Positions 18,211-27,518 of a DNA stretch of 64,000 bases are shown in pieces. Origin of the DNA: Marinobacter sp. ATCH36 (lineage in GTDB: Bacteria; Pseudomonadota; Gammaproteobacteria; Pseudomonadales; Oleiphilaceae); contig NZ_JAMJPL010000001.1 of NCBI RefSeq assembly GCF_023555055.1, positions 1,240,001 to 1,304,000 on the forward strand. Direction: 5' to 3'. The position numbers and the translations under genes are program-made. Below the pieces are notes generated by a model. The model was not told the DNA's origin. It was given only the letters and a program-made list of their open reading frames with translations, and ran no database searches. Position 1 is the stretch's first letter, and each line of letters begins with the position of its first letter.

Positions 18211-19754
18211 TCGATCTCCACCAGGCTGTGGCCTGACATTTCTGCAGGTTGCTCCAGCCCCATCAGGCTGAGAAGGGTGGGTGCCACATCGCTCAGGCTG
18301 CCGTCATTCTTGAGGGATACTTTACGGGGGCCAACATACACCAGAGGCACGGGGCCAATGGTATGGGCGGTGTGGACCTGGCCGGAACTGGGGTCTGTCA
18401 TCTGTTCACAGTTGCCGTGGTCTGCCGTAATCAGTGCTTCGCCACCGACTTCCTCAAGTGCTTCAGCAATGCGGGAGACGCAGCGGTCAATGCACTCGGC
18501 GGCTTTTATGGCGGCATCAAGCTTGCCGGTGTGGCCGACCATGTCGCCGTTGGCGTAGTTGCACACCACCAGGTCGTACTTGCCGCTCTTGATGGCTTCC
18601 ACCAGTTTGTCAGTCACCTCTGGTGCGCTCATCTCGGGCTGCAGGTCGTAGGTGGCAACTTTGGGTGAAGGCACCAGGATGCGATCCTCTCCCTCGAAGG
18701 GGGCTTCCATGCCGCCATTGAAGAAGAAGGTAACATGGGCATATTTTTCAGTCTCGGCAATCCGCAGCTGGGTCTTGCCCTGGTTGGATACATACTCGCC
18801 CAGGCCGTTGGTCAATTGCTCCGGCGGATAGGCGCAGGAGGCTTTGATGTCGGCGGCGTATTCGGTAAGCATGACAAACTCGGCCAACTCCGGGTGTTTG
18901 CGGCGGTCGAAGCCGTCAAAGTCCTTTTCCACAAAGCAGCGAGTCATTTCACGTGCGCGGTCGGCGCGGAAGTTCATGAAGATAACCGTATCGCCATCGT
19001 TGATAGTGCCTGGCGTATCGCCGCTGGCCTTGATACGGGTTGCCTTGACGAACTCGTCGTTCTCGCCCCGCTCGTAGGCCTGTTCCAGCGCGGTTACCGG
19101 ATCGGCCGAGGTGAGCTCGGCCTCGCCAAGGGTCATTACATTGTAGGCTTCTTCGACCCGGTCCCAGCGGTTGTCCCGGTCCATTGCATAGTAGCGGCCG
19201 ACGATAGAGGCCACCCGGCCAATGCCTAGGTTCTTCAGTTTGGTGGCGGCTTTTTCCAGTGATGCTTTGGCACTGCGGGGAGGCATGTCGCGGCCATCCA
19301 GGAAGGCGTGGATATAGACCTCTTTTGCGCCGCGTTCGGCTGCCATCTCAGCCGCAGCCAGGATGTGGTCCTCATGGCTGTGTACACCGCCGGGAGAAAG
19401 CAGCCCCATCAGGTGAACGGCACGGCCATTGTTGATGGCCTTGTCCATGGCGCCGCAGAGGCTGGGATTTTGCGTAAAAGTACCTTCTTCCACGTCTTTG
19501 TCGATGCGCGTCAGGCTCTGATAAACCACTCGCCCGGCGCCAAGATTCATGTGGCCGACTTCGGAATTGCCCATCTGTCCCTGGGGCAGGCCAACGAACA
19601 TTCCAGACGTGTTGATTAGTGTTTTTGGCTGATTTTTCCAGAGTTTATCCCAGAATGGCGTATTGGCGTTGCTGATGGCATTATCGTCAGCTGGGTCACG
19701 GTGACCCCAGCCGTCAAGAATAATCAGTGCAGTAGGCTTACGCGTGGCAGTCAT
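18207..19754 (-). CDS. gpmI: 2,3-bisphosphoglycerate-independent phosphoglycerate mutase
   Basis: Interconverts 3- and 2-phosphoglycerate with two Mn2+ ions. The 515 residues show [10 protein letters not shown] at the N-terminus with the first metal aspartate, the nucleophilic serine (Ser64) in [15 protein letters not shown], the HAFLDGRD segment near 155 and [10 protein letters not shown] near 445. The ATG at 19754 is preceded directly by an in-frame GTG (19757); I prefer the ATG. First gene of the unit running to yibQ. Confidence 0.97.
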   Translation of the reverse strand: MTATRKPTALIILDGWGHRDPADDNAISNANTPFWDKLWKNQPKTLINTSGMFVGLPQGQMGNSEVGHMNLGAGRVVYQSLTRIDKDVEEGTFTQNPSLCGAMDKAINNGRAVHLMGLLSPGGVHSHEDHILAAAEMAAERGAKEVYIHAFLDGRDMPPRSAKASLEKAATKLKNLGIGRVASIVGRYYAMDRDNRWDRVEEAYNVMTLGEAELTSADPVTALEQAYERGENDEFVKATRIKASGDTPGTINDGDTVIFMNFRADRAREMTRCFVEKDFDGFDRRKHPELAEFVMLTEYAADIKASCAYPPEQLTNGLGEYVSNQGKTQLRIAETEKYAHVTFFFNGGMEAPFEGEDRILVPSPKVATYDLQPEMSAPEVTDKLVEAIKSGKYDLVVCNYANGDMVGHTGKLDAAIKAAECIDRCVSRIAEALEEVGGEALITADHGNCEQMTDPSSGQVHTAHTIGPVPLVYVGPRKVSLKNDGSLSDVAPTLLSLMGLEQPAEMSGHSLVEID

Positions 19755-19863
19755 CACTTAATCCGATGGTAGTTTGGTAAATTTACTAAAACGAACATTG
19801 ATTCTAAACAGTTTCGCACCCCTCGGCCACCCTGGTTATCTTCTGTCGATGGGGCAGGGTGTG

Positions 19864-19869
19864 TATAAT
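19864..19869 (+). promoter_or_regulatory. Likely -10 box of the rhodanese-like gene
   Basis: A perfect TATAAT 32 bases before the start codon. The -35 region is poor. Confidence 0.4.
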
Positions 19870-19900
19870 CCCGCCACAAACTATTCAGCAAGGTGTTTTC

Positions 19901-20317
19901 ATGGAAAGGGTGTTCGAATTCGCGGTTAACCATTACATTCTGGTGTCTCTGTTTTTCGCCTTCCTGCTTGCCATACTGGTGCTGGAATCCCGCCGTGGTG
20001 GAGCAAAAATATCGGCTCAGGGCGCTGTAAACCTGATCAACCGCGATGAAGCTGTAGTCGTCGACATCCGTGACCGTAAGGATTTTAACGAGGGCCGGAT
20101 TACCGGTGCAATCAATATTCCCCTCAATAGTATCAAAAGCCGCGCCTCGGAGCTGAAGAAGTTCAAGGACAAGCAGATCATCGTGGCCGACAAGATGGGG
20201 CAGCATTCCGCCATGGCCGTCAAACAGCTGAAAGCTGAAGGCTACGAGAATGTAGTTCGTCTGAATGGCGGTATCGCTGACTGGAAAGGCAGCAACCTGC
20301 CGCTGGTCAAGAAATGA
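19901..20317 (+). CDS. Membrane-anchored rhodanese-like protein lacking the catalytic cysteine
   Basis: A 138-residue protein with one N-terminal membrane helix (YILVSLFFAFLLAILVL) and a rhodanese domain: VVVDIRDRKDFNEGRITGA and a C-terminal GGIADWKGSNLP. Where active rhodaneses have the cysteine loop, this one reads IIVADKMGQHSAMA; there is no cysteine. Sulfurtransferase activity is therefore unlikely. It resembles YibN of enterics, also found upstream of secB. The start ATG follows AAGG and the -10 box at 19864. Confidence 0.85.
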   Translation: MERVFEFAVNHYILVSLFFAFLLAILVLESRRGGAKISAQGAVNLINRDEAVVVDIRDRKDFNEGRITGAINIPLNSIKSRASELKKFKDKQIIVADKMGQHSAMAVKQLKAEGYENVVRLNGGIADWKGSNLPLVKK

Positions 20318-20412
20318 CAGGGTATCGGGGCCTTGAACTGAACGCTAAACTGTCGCACTGTTAATAGAACAATGGGCCTTGATGGCCCCCTTAATCGAAG
20401 AAAGGATTGAAC

Positions 20413-20913
20413 ATGGCTGAAAATGACCAGGCCGCAGCAGGCAACGAAAACCAGGCGCAACCACAGTTCGCGCTCCAGCGCATTTATGTGAAGGATCTGT
20501 CTTTCGAGTCACCCAACTCTCCGACCGTCTTCCAGGATCAGTGGAAGCCGCAGGTTAATCTGGATCTGAATACCTCCCATAACAAGGTCAGCGATAATCA
20601 GTATGAAGTGGTTCTGTCTTTGACGGTCACGGCCAAGGTTGAGGACAAGGTCGCTTACATCGTCGAGATTCAGCAGGCGGGTGTGTTCCTGGTGAAAGGT
20701 ATCGAAGGGCCGCAGCTCGGACAGATGCTGGGAGCCTATTGTCCGAATATCCTGTTCCCTTATGCCCGCGAAGCGATTGACGGCATAGTTAATAAGGGCA
20801 GCTTCCCGGCGCTGATGCTGGCACCGGTTAACTTCGATGCCATCTACGCCCAGGCGTTGAAGCGCAAGCAGGAGGAAGCGGCGGGCGAAAACAAGGAAGA
20901 GCAGACCCACTGA
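20413..20913 (+). CDS. secB: Protein-export chaperone SecB
   Basis: A 166-residue cytoplasmic chaperone that hands unfolded precursors to SecA. Characteristic segments are [19 protein letters not shown] near residue 20, [20 protein letters not shown] near 75, and [17 protein letters not shown] near 110. The ATG follows AAAGGA; an in-frame TTG two codons upstream is not needed. The acidic C-terminus ([11 protein letters not shown]) is usual for SecB. Confidence 0.97.
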   Translation: MAENDQAAAGNENQAQPQFALQRIYVKDLSFESPNSPTVFQDQWKPQVNLDLNTSHNKVSDNQYEVVLSLTVTAKVEDKVAYIVEIQQAGVFLVKGIEGPQLGQMLGAYCPNILFPYAREAIDGIVNKGSFPALMLAPVNFDAIYAQALKRKQEEAAGENKEEQTH

Positions 20914-20936
20914 CACTGGGTTTCCCTGTCAGCAAG

Positions 20937-20972
20937 AAAACCCCACCGGCGTATGCGCCGCTAGGGTTTTTT
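20937..20972 (+). terminator. Terminator after secB
   Basis: AAAACCC, CCGGCG and a TATG loop pair with CGCCG and GGGTTTT, followed by a T run. The A-rich left side means it could also act for the convergent minus-strand gene. Confidence 0.75.
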
Positions 20973-21750
20973 ATTTTGGCGAGCTCGATTCGATGCCTTC
21001 CCGGATCAACCGATGAACTTCTCCGTCTGTCTTCATGTCGTCAAGTGTCTCGCTGAGGCATGGGATGTCTTTTTCCCGGGATTCGTGCACCCAGTGGTAG
21101 ATCGGCGATTCCAGTAGTGGCTCACCTATCACCATGTCTGGATTATGACGGCTGGCGGCCAATGCGTCCCACTCCAGTGTCAGAGCTACATCAATCCGCT
21201 CGCGTTTAAGCAGGCTGACCAGTTGAAAGGTATCAGTCGTGGCGACTTGCGTAGCATCTTCCGGCAAAACGGCGGCAATCATCCGGTAGCCATTGAGAAA
21301 CCCGATTCGCTTACCAGTCAGCCCAGAGTGGGCGGAGGCGGATTCGCGGTCAAGAAAAAGCGGCACCAGCCGGGCCACTTCAATAGGAATATGCAGGGGT
21401 ATCAGCGGTGCATTTTCTTTGACGGCCATGGGGATTCGTGCAAGTTCGCCGTCGGATTGGCTTTTTTCTGCCATCATCACGGCGCGGGCTGCGGGCGCAT
21501 CCAGGTAGCGGATGGTGAGTCCACAGCCGTTATAAAGTTGCCGGACGATATTTTTGCCAAATACAACCGATACTTCGGACGTGGTCGAGGGGGTGGTTAT
21601 TACCCGCGTGCGGGTGTCCGACTGATCAGCGGCGCCCTGTCTCGGCAAGCCACCGAGTGTGAACAGCACCACAATGGCGGCAAAGGCCAGAACCACCGGC
21701 CGGAACTGACTATTGAGCTCCTTCAAAATCAAGCTGTCTCCATGCTTCAT
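20971..21750 (-). CDS. Periplasmic solute-binding-like protein
   Basis: A protein of about 259 residues with an N-terminal hydrophobic segment ([16 protein letters not shown]) and a fold like extracellular solute-binding family 3: [28 protein letters not shown] and [17 protein letters not shown]. It begins inside the end of trmL: with ATG 21750 the two frames overlap by 41 bases. No ABC transporter subunits lie nearby, so it may be an orphan sensor-like or scavenging protein. Ligand unknown. Confidence 0.65.
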   Translation of the reverse strand: MKHGDSLILKELNSQFRPVVLAFAAIVVLFTLGGLPRQGAADQSDTRTRVITTPSTTSEVSVVFGKNIVRQLYNGCGLTIRYLDAPAARAVMMAEKSQSDGELARIPMAVKENAPLIPLHIPIEVARLVPLFLDRESASAHSGLTGKRIGFLNGYRMIAAVLPEDATQVATTDTFQLVSLLKRERIDVALTLEWDALAASRHNPDMVIGEPLLESPIYHWVHESREKDIPCLSETLDDMKTDGEVHRLIREGIESSSPK

Positions 21751-22174
21751 AGACCACCAGTGCAACCGTGTTTGACAGGTTGAGGCTGCGGCTTTCCGGG
21801 CGCATTGGTACTCGCAGGCAATGCGTTTGCGGAAGTGCCTGGCGAATATCTGCTGGCAAACCCCGGGTTTCAGGGCCGAACATCAGGTAATCGCCTTCCT
21901 GGTACGTCACTTCATGATATCCACGGGAGCCCTTGGTGGTCAGCCCGAATAACCGGCGTGGCTGTTCGCTGTCCAGAAAGCTCTTGTAGTCCCGGTGAAC
22001 CGTGACCGTCGCATATTCGCTGTAGTCCAGACCGGCGCGCCGCATCTGCTTGTCTTCCAGGGTGAAACCCAGGGGTTCAATCAGATGCAGGCGGCAGCCC
22101 GTGTTGGCACAAAGCCTGATAATGTTGCCGGTATTCGGCGGTATCTCGGGTTCGTACAACACCACATTCAGCAT
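21710..22174 (-). CDS. trmL: tRNA (cytidine/uridine-2'-O)-methyltransferase TrmL
   Basis: A 154-residue SPOUT methyltransferase that methylates the wobble ribose of certain leucine tRNAs. The start [20 protein letters not shown] is diagnostic. The trefoil-knot motifs are visible: [12 protein letters not shown] near residue 95 and [20 protein letters not shown] at the C-terminus. A longer upstream frame exists but would run into the thiolase gene. Length is normal. Confidence 0.95.
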   Translation of the reverse strand: MLNVVLYEPEIPPNTGNIIRLCANTGCRLHLIEPLGFTLEDKQMRRAGLDYSEYATVTVHRDYKSFLDSEQPRRLFGLTTKGSRGYHEVTYQEGDYLMFGPETRGLPADIRQALPQTHCLRVPMRPESRSLNLSNTVALVVYEAWRQLDFEGAQ

Positions 22175-22181
22175 TGAGTGA

Positions 22182-23360
22182 TCAGCGCTCCACGGCGAGG
22201 GCAACGCCCATACCGCCACCAATGCACAGGGTGGCCAGACCCTTCTTCGCATCCCGACGCGCCATTTCGTGCAGCAGGCTGACCAGGATGCGGCAGCCAG
22301 AGGCTCCGATCGGGTGGCCCAGCGCGATGGCGCCGCCGTTTACATTCACTTTTGTCGTATCCCAGCCCAGGTCGCGATTAACGGAAATGGCCTGGGCCGC
22401 AAAAGCTTCATTCGCTTCCACCAGATCCAGGTCGTCCACCGTCCAACCGGCCAGTTTCAGGCATCGTTGGCTGGCCGGAATCGGGCCCGTGCCCATAATG
22501 GTGGGATCAACACCCGCATTGGCGTGGGCTCTGATGGTGGCCAGTGGCGTAAGCCCCAATTCTTTGGCTTTGTCAGCACTGCAAACAATAACGGCAGCCG
22601 CGCCGTCGTTCAGGGAAGACGCATTTCCGGCCGTGACGGTTCCGTCCTTCTTGAACGCCGGGCGAAGTTTACCCAGGCCTTCTGCGGTAACACCGGCGCG
22701 CGGGTTTTCATCCTTGTCCACAACCAGCGGGTCGCCTTTGCGCTGGGGGATGCTGACAGGAACAATCTGGCTATCGAAATAACCGGCGTCCATTGCTGCG
22801 GATGCTTTTTGCTGGGAGGCGACGGCGAACTCGTCCTGTTCTTCACGGCTGATCCCGTATTTTTCCACGATGTTTTCTGCGGTTACGCCCATATGGTAAT
22901 CGTTGAAAGCGTCCCACAGGCCATCGGAAATCATGGTGTCCACCATGTTCCAGTTGCCCATGCGCTGACCGTTACGGCTGTTCGGGAGTACGTGGGGTGC
23001 CTGGCTCATGCTTTCCTGGCCACCGGCAATCATCAGCTCGGCATCGCCGCAACGAATCGCCTGGACGGCCATGTGCACGGCCTTGAGGCCGGAGCCACAC
23101 ACTTTGTTGATGGTCATGGCGGGCACGGAGGCGGGAATGCCGGCATTGATGGATGCCTGTCGTGCCGGGTTCTGGCCACAGCCAGCTGTCAGAACCTGGC
23201 CCAGGACCACTTCATTGACCTGATCGGCGGCAACGCCGGACTCTTCCAGCAGGGCTTTGATAACGGCACTGCCGAGCTGGTCGGCGCGAAGGCTGGATAG
23301 CCCGCCGCCGAAGCTGCCGACGGCGGTACGTTTGGCGGCTACGATAACAACATCACGCAT
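22182..23360 (-). CDS. Acetyl-CoA C-acetyltransferase (thiolase)
   Basis: A 392-residue thiolase that condenses or cleaves acyl-CoA. The three catalytic residues are in place: Cys88 in [12 protein letters not shown], His349 in [11 protein letters not shown] and Cys379 in CIGGGMGVA. The length and [10 protein letters not shown] context are typical of biosynthetic PhaA/AtoB-type thiolases. No PHB synthesis genes are adjacent, so the pathway is open. It starts close to a small gap before the pteridine reductase gene. Confidence 0.93.
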   Translation of the reverse strand: MRDVVIVAAKRTAVGSFGGGLSSLRADQLGSAVIKALLEESGVAADQVNEVVLGQVLTAGCGQNPARQASINAGIPASVPAMTINKVCGSGLKAVHMAVQAIRCGDAELMIAGGQESMSQAPHVLPNSRNGQRMGNWNMVDTMISDGLWDAFNDYHMGVTAENIVEKYGISREEQDEFAVASQQKASAAMDAGYFDSQIVPVSIPQRKGDPLVVDKDENPRAGVTAEGLGKLRPAFKKDGTVTAGNASSLNDGAAAVIVCSADKAKELGLTPLATIRAHANAGVDPTIMGTGPIPASQRCLKLAGWTVDDLDLVEANEAFAAQAISVNRDLGWDTTKVNVNGGAIALGHPIGASGCRILVSLLHEMARRDAKKGLATLCIGGGMGVALAVER

Positions 23361-23449
23361 GGGTTCTCTCCGGTTCTGGGGCAGGATTTAAAAGCTGCAT
23401 ACATTGTATCGGAAAGCCGGAGTAGGCCAAAGCATGAGGTGCAGCGGGC

Positions 23450-24196
23450 TCACATATTGAGGCTGCGGCCGCCATCCACTGCCAGGATCTGACCGGTTAT
23501 AAAAGGTGCATCACACAACAAGAACGCAATGGCGCCTGCGATGTCGTCCGGTGAGCCGGTGCGGGCAAGAGGCGTTTTTGCCAGAATGCTTTCCTGGTAA
23601 GTCTCGTCGATGGCTGCATCGCCTTCAGGCCAGAGAATGGCGCCCGGTGAGACACCATTAACCCGTACTTCAGGTGCAAGATCTTTTGCCCAGGACAGGG
23701 TGAGTGAACTCAGGCCGGATTTACTGGCGCAGTACAGCGGATGGTCAGCCAGCGGGCGCTGACTGTATATATCGATCAAGTTGACGATTGCGCCCCGAGA
23801 CGCCTTCAGCGCTGGCAGGCAGGCCTGGCCCAAAAAGAAGGGCGCACGCAGGTTGGTGTTCATAATCGTGTCCCAGTCGTCGGCTCCGGCCTCCGGCGTG
23901 GGGTTCGGATAGAACACCGATGCGTTGTTCACCAGGCCATCAAGCCGGCCCCAGGCGGCGACGGCTTTGTTTGCCAGAAGCTCGGTCTGGCCAGGGCGGG
24001 TGAGGTCTGCCTGGATGACAATCGCCGACCCAGCTCTGATCTCATTCAGTTCTTCACAAAGCCTGTTGGCTTCGGCTTCCCGCGAGCGGTAATGGATCGC
24101 CAGGTTCCAGCCGCGCTGGTGGAGGTGTCTGGCAGTGTGGGCGCCCAGCCGGTGTGCCGCTCCGGTAATTAGCACTACAGGGGTTGGTGATTCCAT
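23450..24196 (-). CDS. Pteridine reductase-like short-chain dehydrogenase
   Basis: A 248-residue SDR protein. The cofactor loop is TGAAHRLGAHTARHLHQRG with HYRSREAEA after the second strand (NADP-type). NNASVFYP, the YCASKSGL active-site Tyr-Lys pair and the C-terminal ILAVDGGRSL follow the pteridine reductase/FolM pattern. It probably reduces dihydro-pterins. A GTG start at 24208 overlapping the cca stop is also possible; the ATG at 24196 is preferred because homologous sequence begins there. Confidence 0.83.
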   Translation of the reverse strand: MESPTPVVLITGAAHRLGAHTARHLHQRGWNLAIHYRSREAEANRLCEELNEIRAGSAIVIQADLTRPGQTELLANKAVAAWGRLDGLVNNASVFYPNPTPEAGADDWDTIMNTNLRAPFFLGQACLPALKASRGAIVNLIDIYSQRPLADHPLYCASKSGLSSLTLSWAKDLAPEVRVNGVSPGAILWPEGDAAIDETYQESILAKTPLARTGSPDDIAGAIAFLLCDAPFITGQILAVDGGRSLNM

Positions 24197-24204
24197 GGTA
24201 TTTC

Positions 24205-25314
24205 TCACTGTCGCTGTTGGGATTCAGAAATACGCTGCAATCGCTGCTTATGGATTGCCTGGCCCAACTCCTTGCCCTTGTACCCTTGCGCCATCAATTC
24301 CTTTGCCTGAACGCTCATGGCCGCATGCCGTGCCGATTCCAGCCAGCCCAGTTTTATCTGCTCGGCGTCGGGCAGGGCACAGTTCAGTGCCTTCAATAGT
24401 TCTGTAAACCGAGCGGCACGGCGCCAGACATCGGCTTCATCCAGAACTTCAAGCAGCGTATCCGCCCGGTAGCTGGTCATGGTGCGAATCTGTGGCATCA
24501 GGCTGGTGGTGAGGCGCGCCAGATCCTGACAGTCATTTGGGGCTTTCAGTTTTTTGGTGCGACTACGTGCCTCGGCTGGCGTGAGCGGGGATACCAGCGC
24601 GGCGAAGCGGGTGCTGGTTTCACCTTCATTGTGGTGAGCGCAGCGCAGTGCAGACAATGCAGCGGAAAAGGTGTCGCCCCCGTCCAGTTCCGGAACAATG
24701 CGTGTCAGCGCTCCGCAGTCCCGGAGAACCTCGAAAAAAGTGCCCGGTTCGTTTTCATGCAGTGCCCGCTGGATTTCCTGCCAGACCCGTTCCGCCACAA
24801 GGTGCTCGACTTCCCCCTCTTTCACCATGTGCCGCATCAGAGCCATGGTCGGTTCCGCCACAGTGAAACCGAGTGGCTGGAGGCGGGCGGCAAAACGGGC
24901 GGTGCGAAGAATCCGCAAGGGATCTTCAGCAAAGGCTTCGGACACATGGCGCAGGCTGAGTGTCTGGATGTCTTCGCGGCCCCCGAACGGGTCCACCAGT
25001 TCGCCGTGCGTGGTTTTTGCCATGGCATTGATAGTGAGATCCCGCCGCTTGAGATCGTCCTCCAGGGTGACGTCCGGTGCGCTGTAGACGGTAAAGCCGT
25101 GATAGCCCCGCCCCTGTTTTCGTTCGGTTCGCGCCAGTGCGTATTCTTCCCGGGTATCCGGGTGAAGGAATACCGGGAAGTCCGCGCCTACCTGCTTGAA
25201 ACCCCTTTGGCGCATCTCCTCTGGCGTGGCGCCGGTAACCACCCAGTCCCGGTCTTTTACCGGCAGGCCAAGAAGTTCGTCACGTACTGCGCCGCCAACC
25301 AGGTAGGTTTTCAT
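24205..25314 (-). CDS. cca: CCA tRNA nucleotidyltransferase
   Basis: Adds or repairs the 3' CCA of tRNAs. The N-terminal nucleotidyltransferase motifs are clear: LVGGAVRDELLG at residues 5-16, the metal-binding Asp21 and Asp23 in KDRDWVV, RRDLTINAMA near 110, and EDPLRILRTARFAARL near 150. At 369 residues it is shorter than the 412-residue enteric enzyme. I see no HD phosphohydrolase motif, so it may lack that activity. Confidence 0.94.
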   Translation of the reverse strand: MKTYLVGGAVRDELLGLPVKDRDWVVTGATPEEMRQRGFKQVGADFPVFLHPDTREEYALARTERKQGRGYHGFTVYSAPDVTLEDDLKRRDLTINAMAKTTHGELVDPFGGREDIQTLSLRHVSEAFAEDPLRILRTARFAARLQPLGFTVAEPTMALMRHMVKEGEVEHLVAERVWQEIQRALHENEPGTFFEVLRDCGALTRIVPELDGGDTFSAALSALRCAHHNEGETSTRFAALVSPLTPAEARSRTKKLKAPNDCQDLARLTTSLMPQIRTMTSYRADTLLEVLDEADVWRRAARFTELLKALNCALPDAEQIKLGWLESARHAAMSVQAKELMAQGYKGKELGQAIHKQRLQRISESQQRQ

Positions 25315-25398
25315 GAATCGGATATTGCTCCTTTCGGGATGCTGGTCAGGGGATTATCAGGGTAAGGCCGGGTGCTGGCAAACCGCCAGACCACAAAA

Positions 25399-25422
25399 AA
25401 GCCCGGCATGGTGGCCGGGCTT
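25399..25422 (-). terminator. Terminator of the TraF-like gene
   Basis: AAGCCCGG pairs with CCGGGCTT across an 8-base loop, and on the minus strand is followed by a T6 run. It ends 26 bases after the stop codon of the gene at 25448. Confidence 0.75.
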
Positions 25423-25447
25423 CAGAAAAGTTATTTTCGGGATGCGA

Positions 25448-26707
25448 TCAGAACGCAGCGCCTAGCTCAATGGCAGCACCAATGTCTGCGTCGCTGACCA
25501 GCGCGCCGATGTCCAGGCGGGCGCCGAACGGCGAAAGGCCAATACCAGCCGTAAACTGGGTGTCTTCCTCGATACCGTCGTTGTCGTCGTTACTGGCCAG
25601 GTTCTGGCGCACACCCAGGCGGAGTTGAGCGTAACGGAACGCATCGAATTCCGCGCCGAGGGCAAGCCACTGGGTGTCATCCTCGTAGCCGAAAGCTTCC
25701 TTCTTGGTCAGATCCATTTCCGCAGTCACTACATGGAAATCACCTTTGTGGGCGATGCCGGCGGTGACCATGGGGTTCAGCTCCAGGGTTCGCTCTTCTT
25801 CAGTAGGACGGTTCGCCGCGGAGTCCAGTTCCATGGGGATGAGATTCTTGACCACTACGCCAGCGTTCCACTGGTTTCGTGAGCCAAAGGCATAGGCGGC
25901 GCCGACATCGAGGTTGAAGCCGCTTTTGTCGGTTTCGTTCTCGTCACTGTCAAAGTCGTCATCTTCGAAGCCTGATACGGTCTCGGTGTATTGGTAGGTG
26001 CGCAGTTGAACGTACTTCGGCGACACCCCGATCTGGAGTTGCGAGTCATTCTGCAGATCAATCGTGGTGGCGAGAGAAATACCAATCTCTGTAACCGCCG
26101 AGGCCAGAATGCTGCCCCGGGACTCGAGGTCCCGATCCAGATCGGCAGCCAGCAGTTCGGCAGTTGATGCTGTCTCCAGATCCGCCAGGAATTGATCATC
26201 GTCCTGATCAAATTCGCCCCGTACGGTGGCTCGCAGGTTGCCGTTAGTGAAGAAGCCGAGAGATATTGAATCCGTTGGCACGGCCAGCGCAATGCCAAGG
26301 CCGGCATCGATTCTCACGGTATCACGATCGAAGTCGTTCAGTTGCTGTCTGAGATCCCCAGCCGTTTGCCTCGCCTCTTCTTCGTTGGAGGTTTTATCCA
26401 GTTCCTGAAAGCGATCAATGGTGTCCTGAATGTCATCAATCTGGTCAATAGTCTCTTCCTCATCAGCAAAACGCGCGTTGACGGAGGGAAGGATCAGGCC
26501 AAAATCGTCGGACCAGTCGTGGTGTTCCGCCGCCATCATGGCCGGGTTGGAAGCGCCTGCCGCAGCCGGGTGCGCAATGGCAACACCGGTGCCACCCATG
26601 GCAAAAGAGCGCGACGACATAAATGTTTGCGGGCTGGCCATGGCAGAAGTGGTCGCGATGGAAAGCCCGATGGCCAGGGAAAGCTTGGTCAGACGGTTTT
26701 CGGTCAT
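25448..26707 (-). CDS. Outer-membrane beta-barrel protein, TraF-like family
   Basis: A 419-residue secreted protein: signal peptide (LSLAIGLSIATTSAMA), then SSRSFAMGGTGVAIAHPAAAGASNPAM, the opening seen in the family annotated as conjugal transfer protein TraF (TraF_2) and in FadL-like barrels. Alternating beta-strand sequence follows, with acidic loops (DDDFDSDENETD, SNDDNDGIEEDT). The terminal phenylalanine (IELGAAF) is the outer-membrane assembly signal. There are no conjugation genes here, so a transfer role is doubtful. It could be a small-molecule channel. Confidence 0.7.
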   Translation of the reverse strand: MTENRLTKLSLAIGLSIATTSAMASPQTFMSSRSFAMGGTGVAIAHPAAAGASNPAMMAAEHHDWSDDFGLILPSVNARFADEEETIDQIDDIQDTIDRFQELDKTSNEEEARQTAGDLRQQLNDFDRDTVRIDAGLGIALAVPTDSISLGFFTNGNLRATVRGEFDQDDDQFLADLETASTAELLAADLDRDLESRGSILASAVTEIGISLATTIDLQNDSQLQIGVSPKYVQLRTYQYTETVSGFEDDDFDSDENETDKSGFNLDVGAAYAFGSRNQWNAGVVVKNLIPMELDSAANRPTEEERTLELNPMVTAGIAHKGDFHVVTAEMDLTKKEAFGYEDDTQWLALGAEFDAFRYAQLRLGVRQNLASNDDNDGIEEDTQFTAGIGLSPFGARLDIGALVSDADIGAAIELGAAF

Positions 26708-26961
26708 GATGGATCCTGATGATGTATCTGTAGTGTCGGTTAAAAGATTACGCGATGTTCAGACTAATCCAGTTCATTTGGTGACACACCGGTGATGCGG
26801 TAACGGTTTGTTTTCCAAATGTAAATGGCGGTGGTTTTTTGCCGCTTTGGCGGGAGCAATCCGGCGATGGTGGGTCAGGAGTTATGAATTTCAGCCAGTT
26901 ACAAAGGTTGGCGTGAAATTTTCATGGAAGCGGTGAACTGGTGTTTTTTCGGAGAATCAAA

Positions 26962-27504
26962 ATGACCCTGCGGTGGATACTGATACCTGCGATGGTGGTG
27001 ACATTAATGGGCTGTGCCCCGGTTGGACAGCACCGGGGCTCGGGCACCTCGCAGCAACAGACGGAACTGGACCCGATTACCGTGCGCGTCAGCGGCTTTG
27101 GCACCTACGAGGACGTGTCGAAGGACCGCCTGAATACCCGCAAGCGCCTGTTGGCGCGCCGGGCGTCGCAGCTGGATGCCTACCGTAATCTGGCCGAGCG
27201 CGTCTATGGCACGGTGATTTATGGCAGCTCCACGGTGAATGATTTTGTGTTGCAGAACGATATGTTCCGTACCTATGTGGACAGTTACATACGTGGCGCC
27301 AAGATGGTGGCGGTGAACGAGCACAGTGACGGGGTTGTGGAAACGGTGATGGAGTTGAAGCTGGAACCCAGGTTCCGCGCCTGCGTCTCCCGGGTCTCAG
27401 ATCGCGAAGTTCAGGATCTGTGCCCGATTCCCATGCCCAGGGACAATGACAGCGTCGGCGATGTGCAGAGCCGGGGCGTGGACTCCCTTTACTACCTCGA
27501 CTGA
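26962..27504 (+). CDS. flgP: LPP20-family lipoprotein, FlgP-like
   Basis: A 180-residue lipoprotein: signal peptide ending in the lipobox LMGC, then ITVRVSGFGTYEDVSKDR, RRASQLDAYRNLAERVYGT and a C-terminal VVETVMELKLEP. These match LPP20/FlgP proteins that help build the outer-membrane parts of the flagellar motor. The adjacent flgT supports that call. The ATG has GGAGAATCAAA upstream; an earlier GTG (26941) is less likely. No other flagellar gene is in the window. Confidence 0.8.
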   Translation: MTLRWILIPAMVVTLMGCAPVGQHRGSGTSQQQTELDPITVRVSGFGTYEDVSKDRLNTRKRLLARRASQLDAYRNLAERVYGTVIYGSSTVNDFVLQNDMFRTYVDSYIRGAKMVAVNEHSDGVVETVMELKLEPRFRACVSRVSDREVQDLCPIPMPRDNDSVGDVQSRGVDSLYYLD

Positions 27505-27518
27505 GAGATCAATTCTTC

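Noticed and set aside
22269..23300. Open frame of 343 codons on the plus strand
   Set aside because: Antisense shadow of the thiolase gene, which carries all catalytic motifs.
25448..26707. Evidence for a conjugative element
   Set aside because: The TraF label is a family name; no other transfer gene is nearby and the protein is an outer-membrane barrel.
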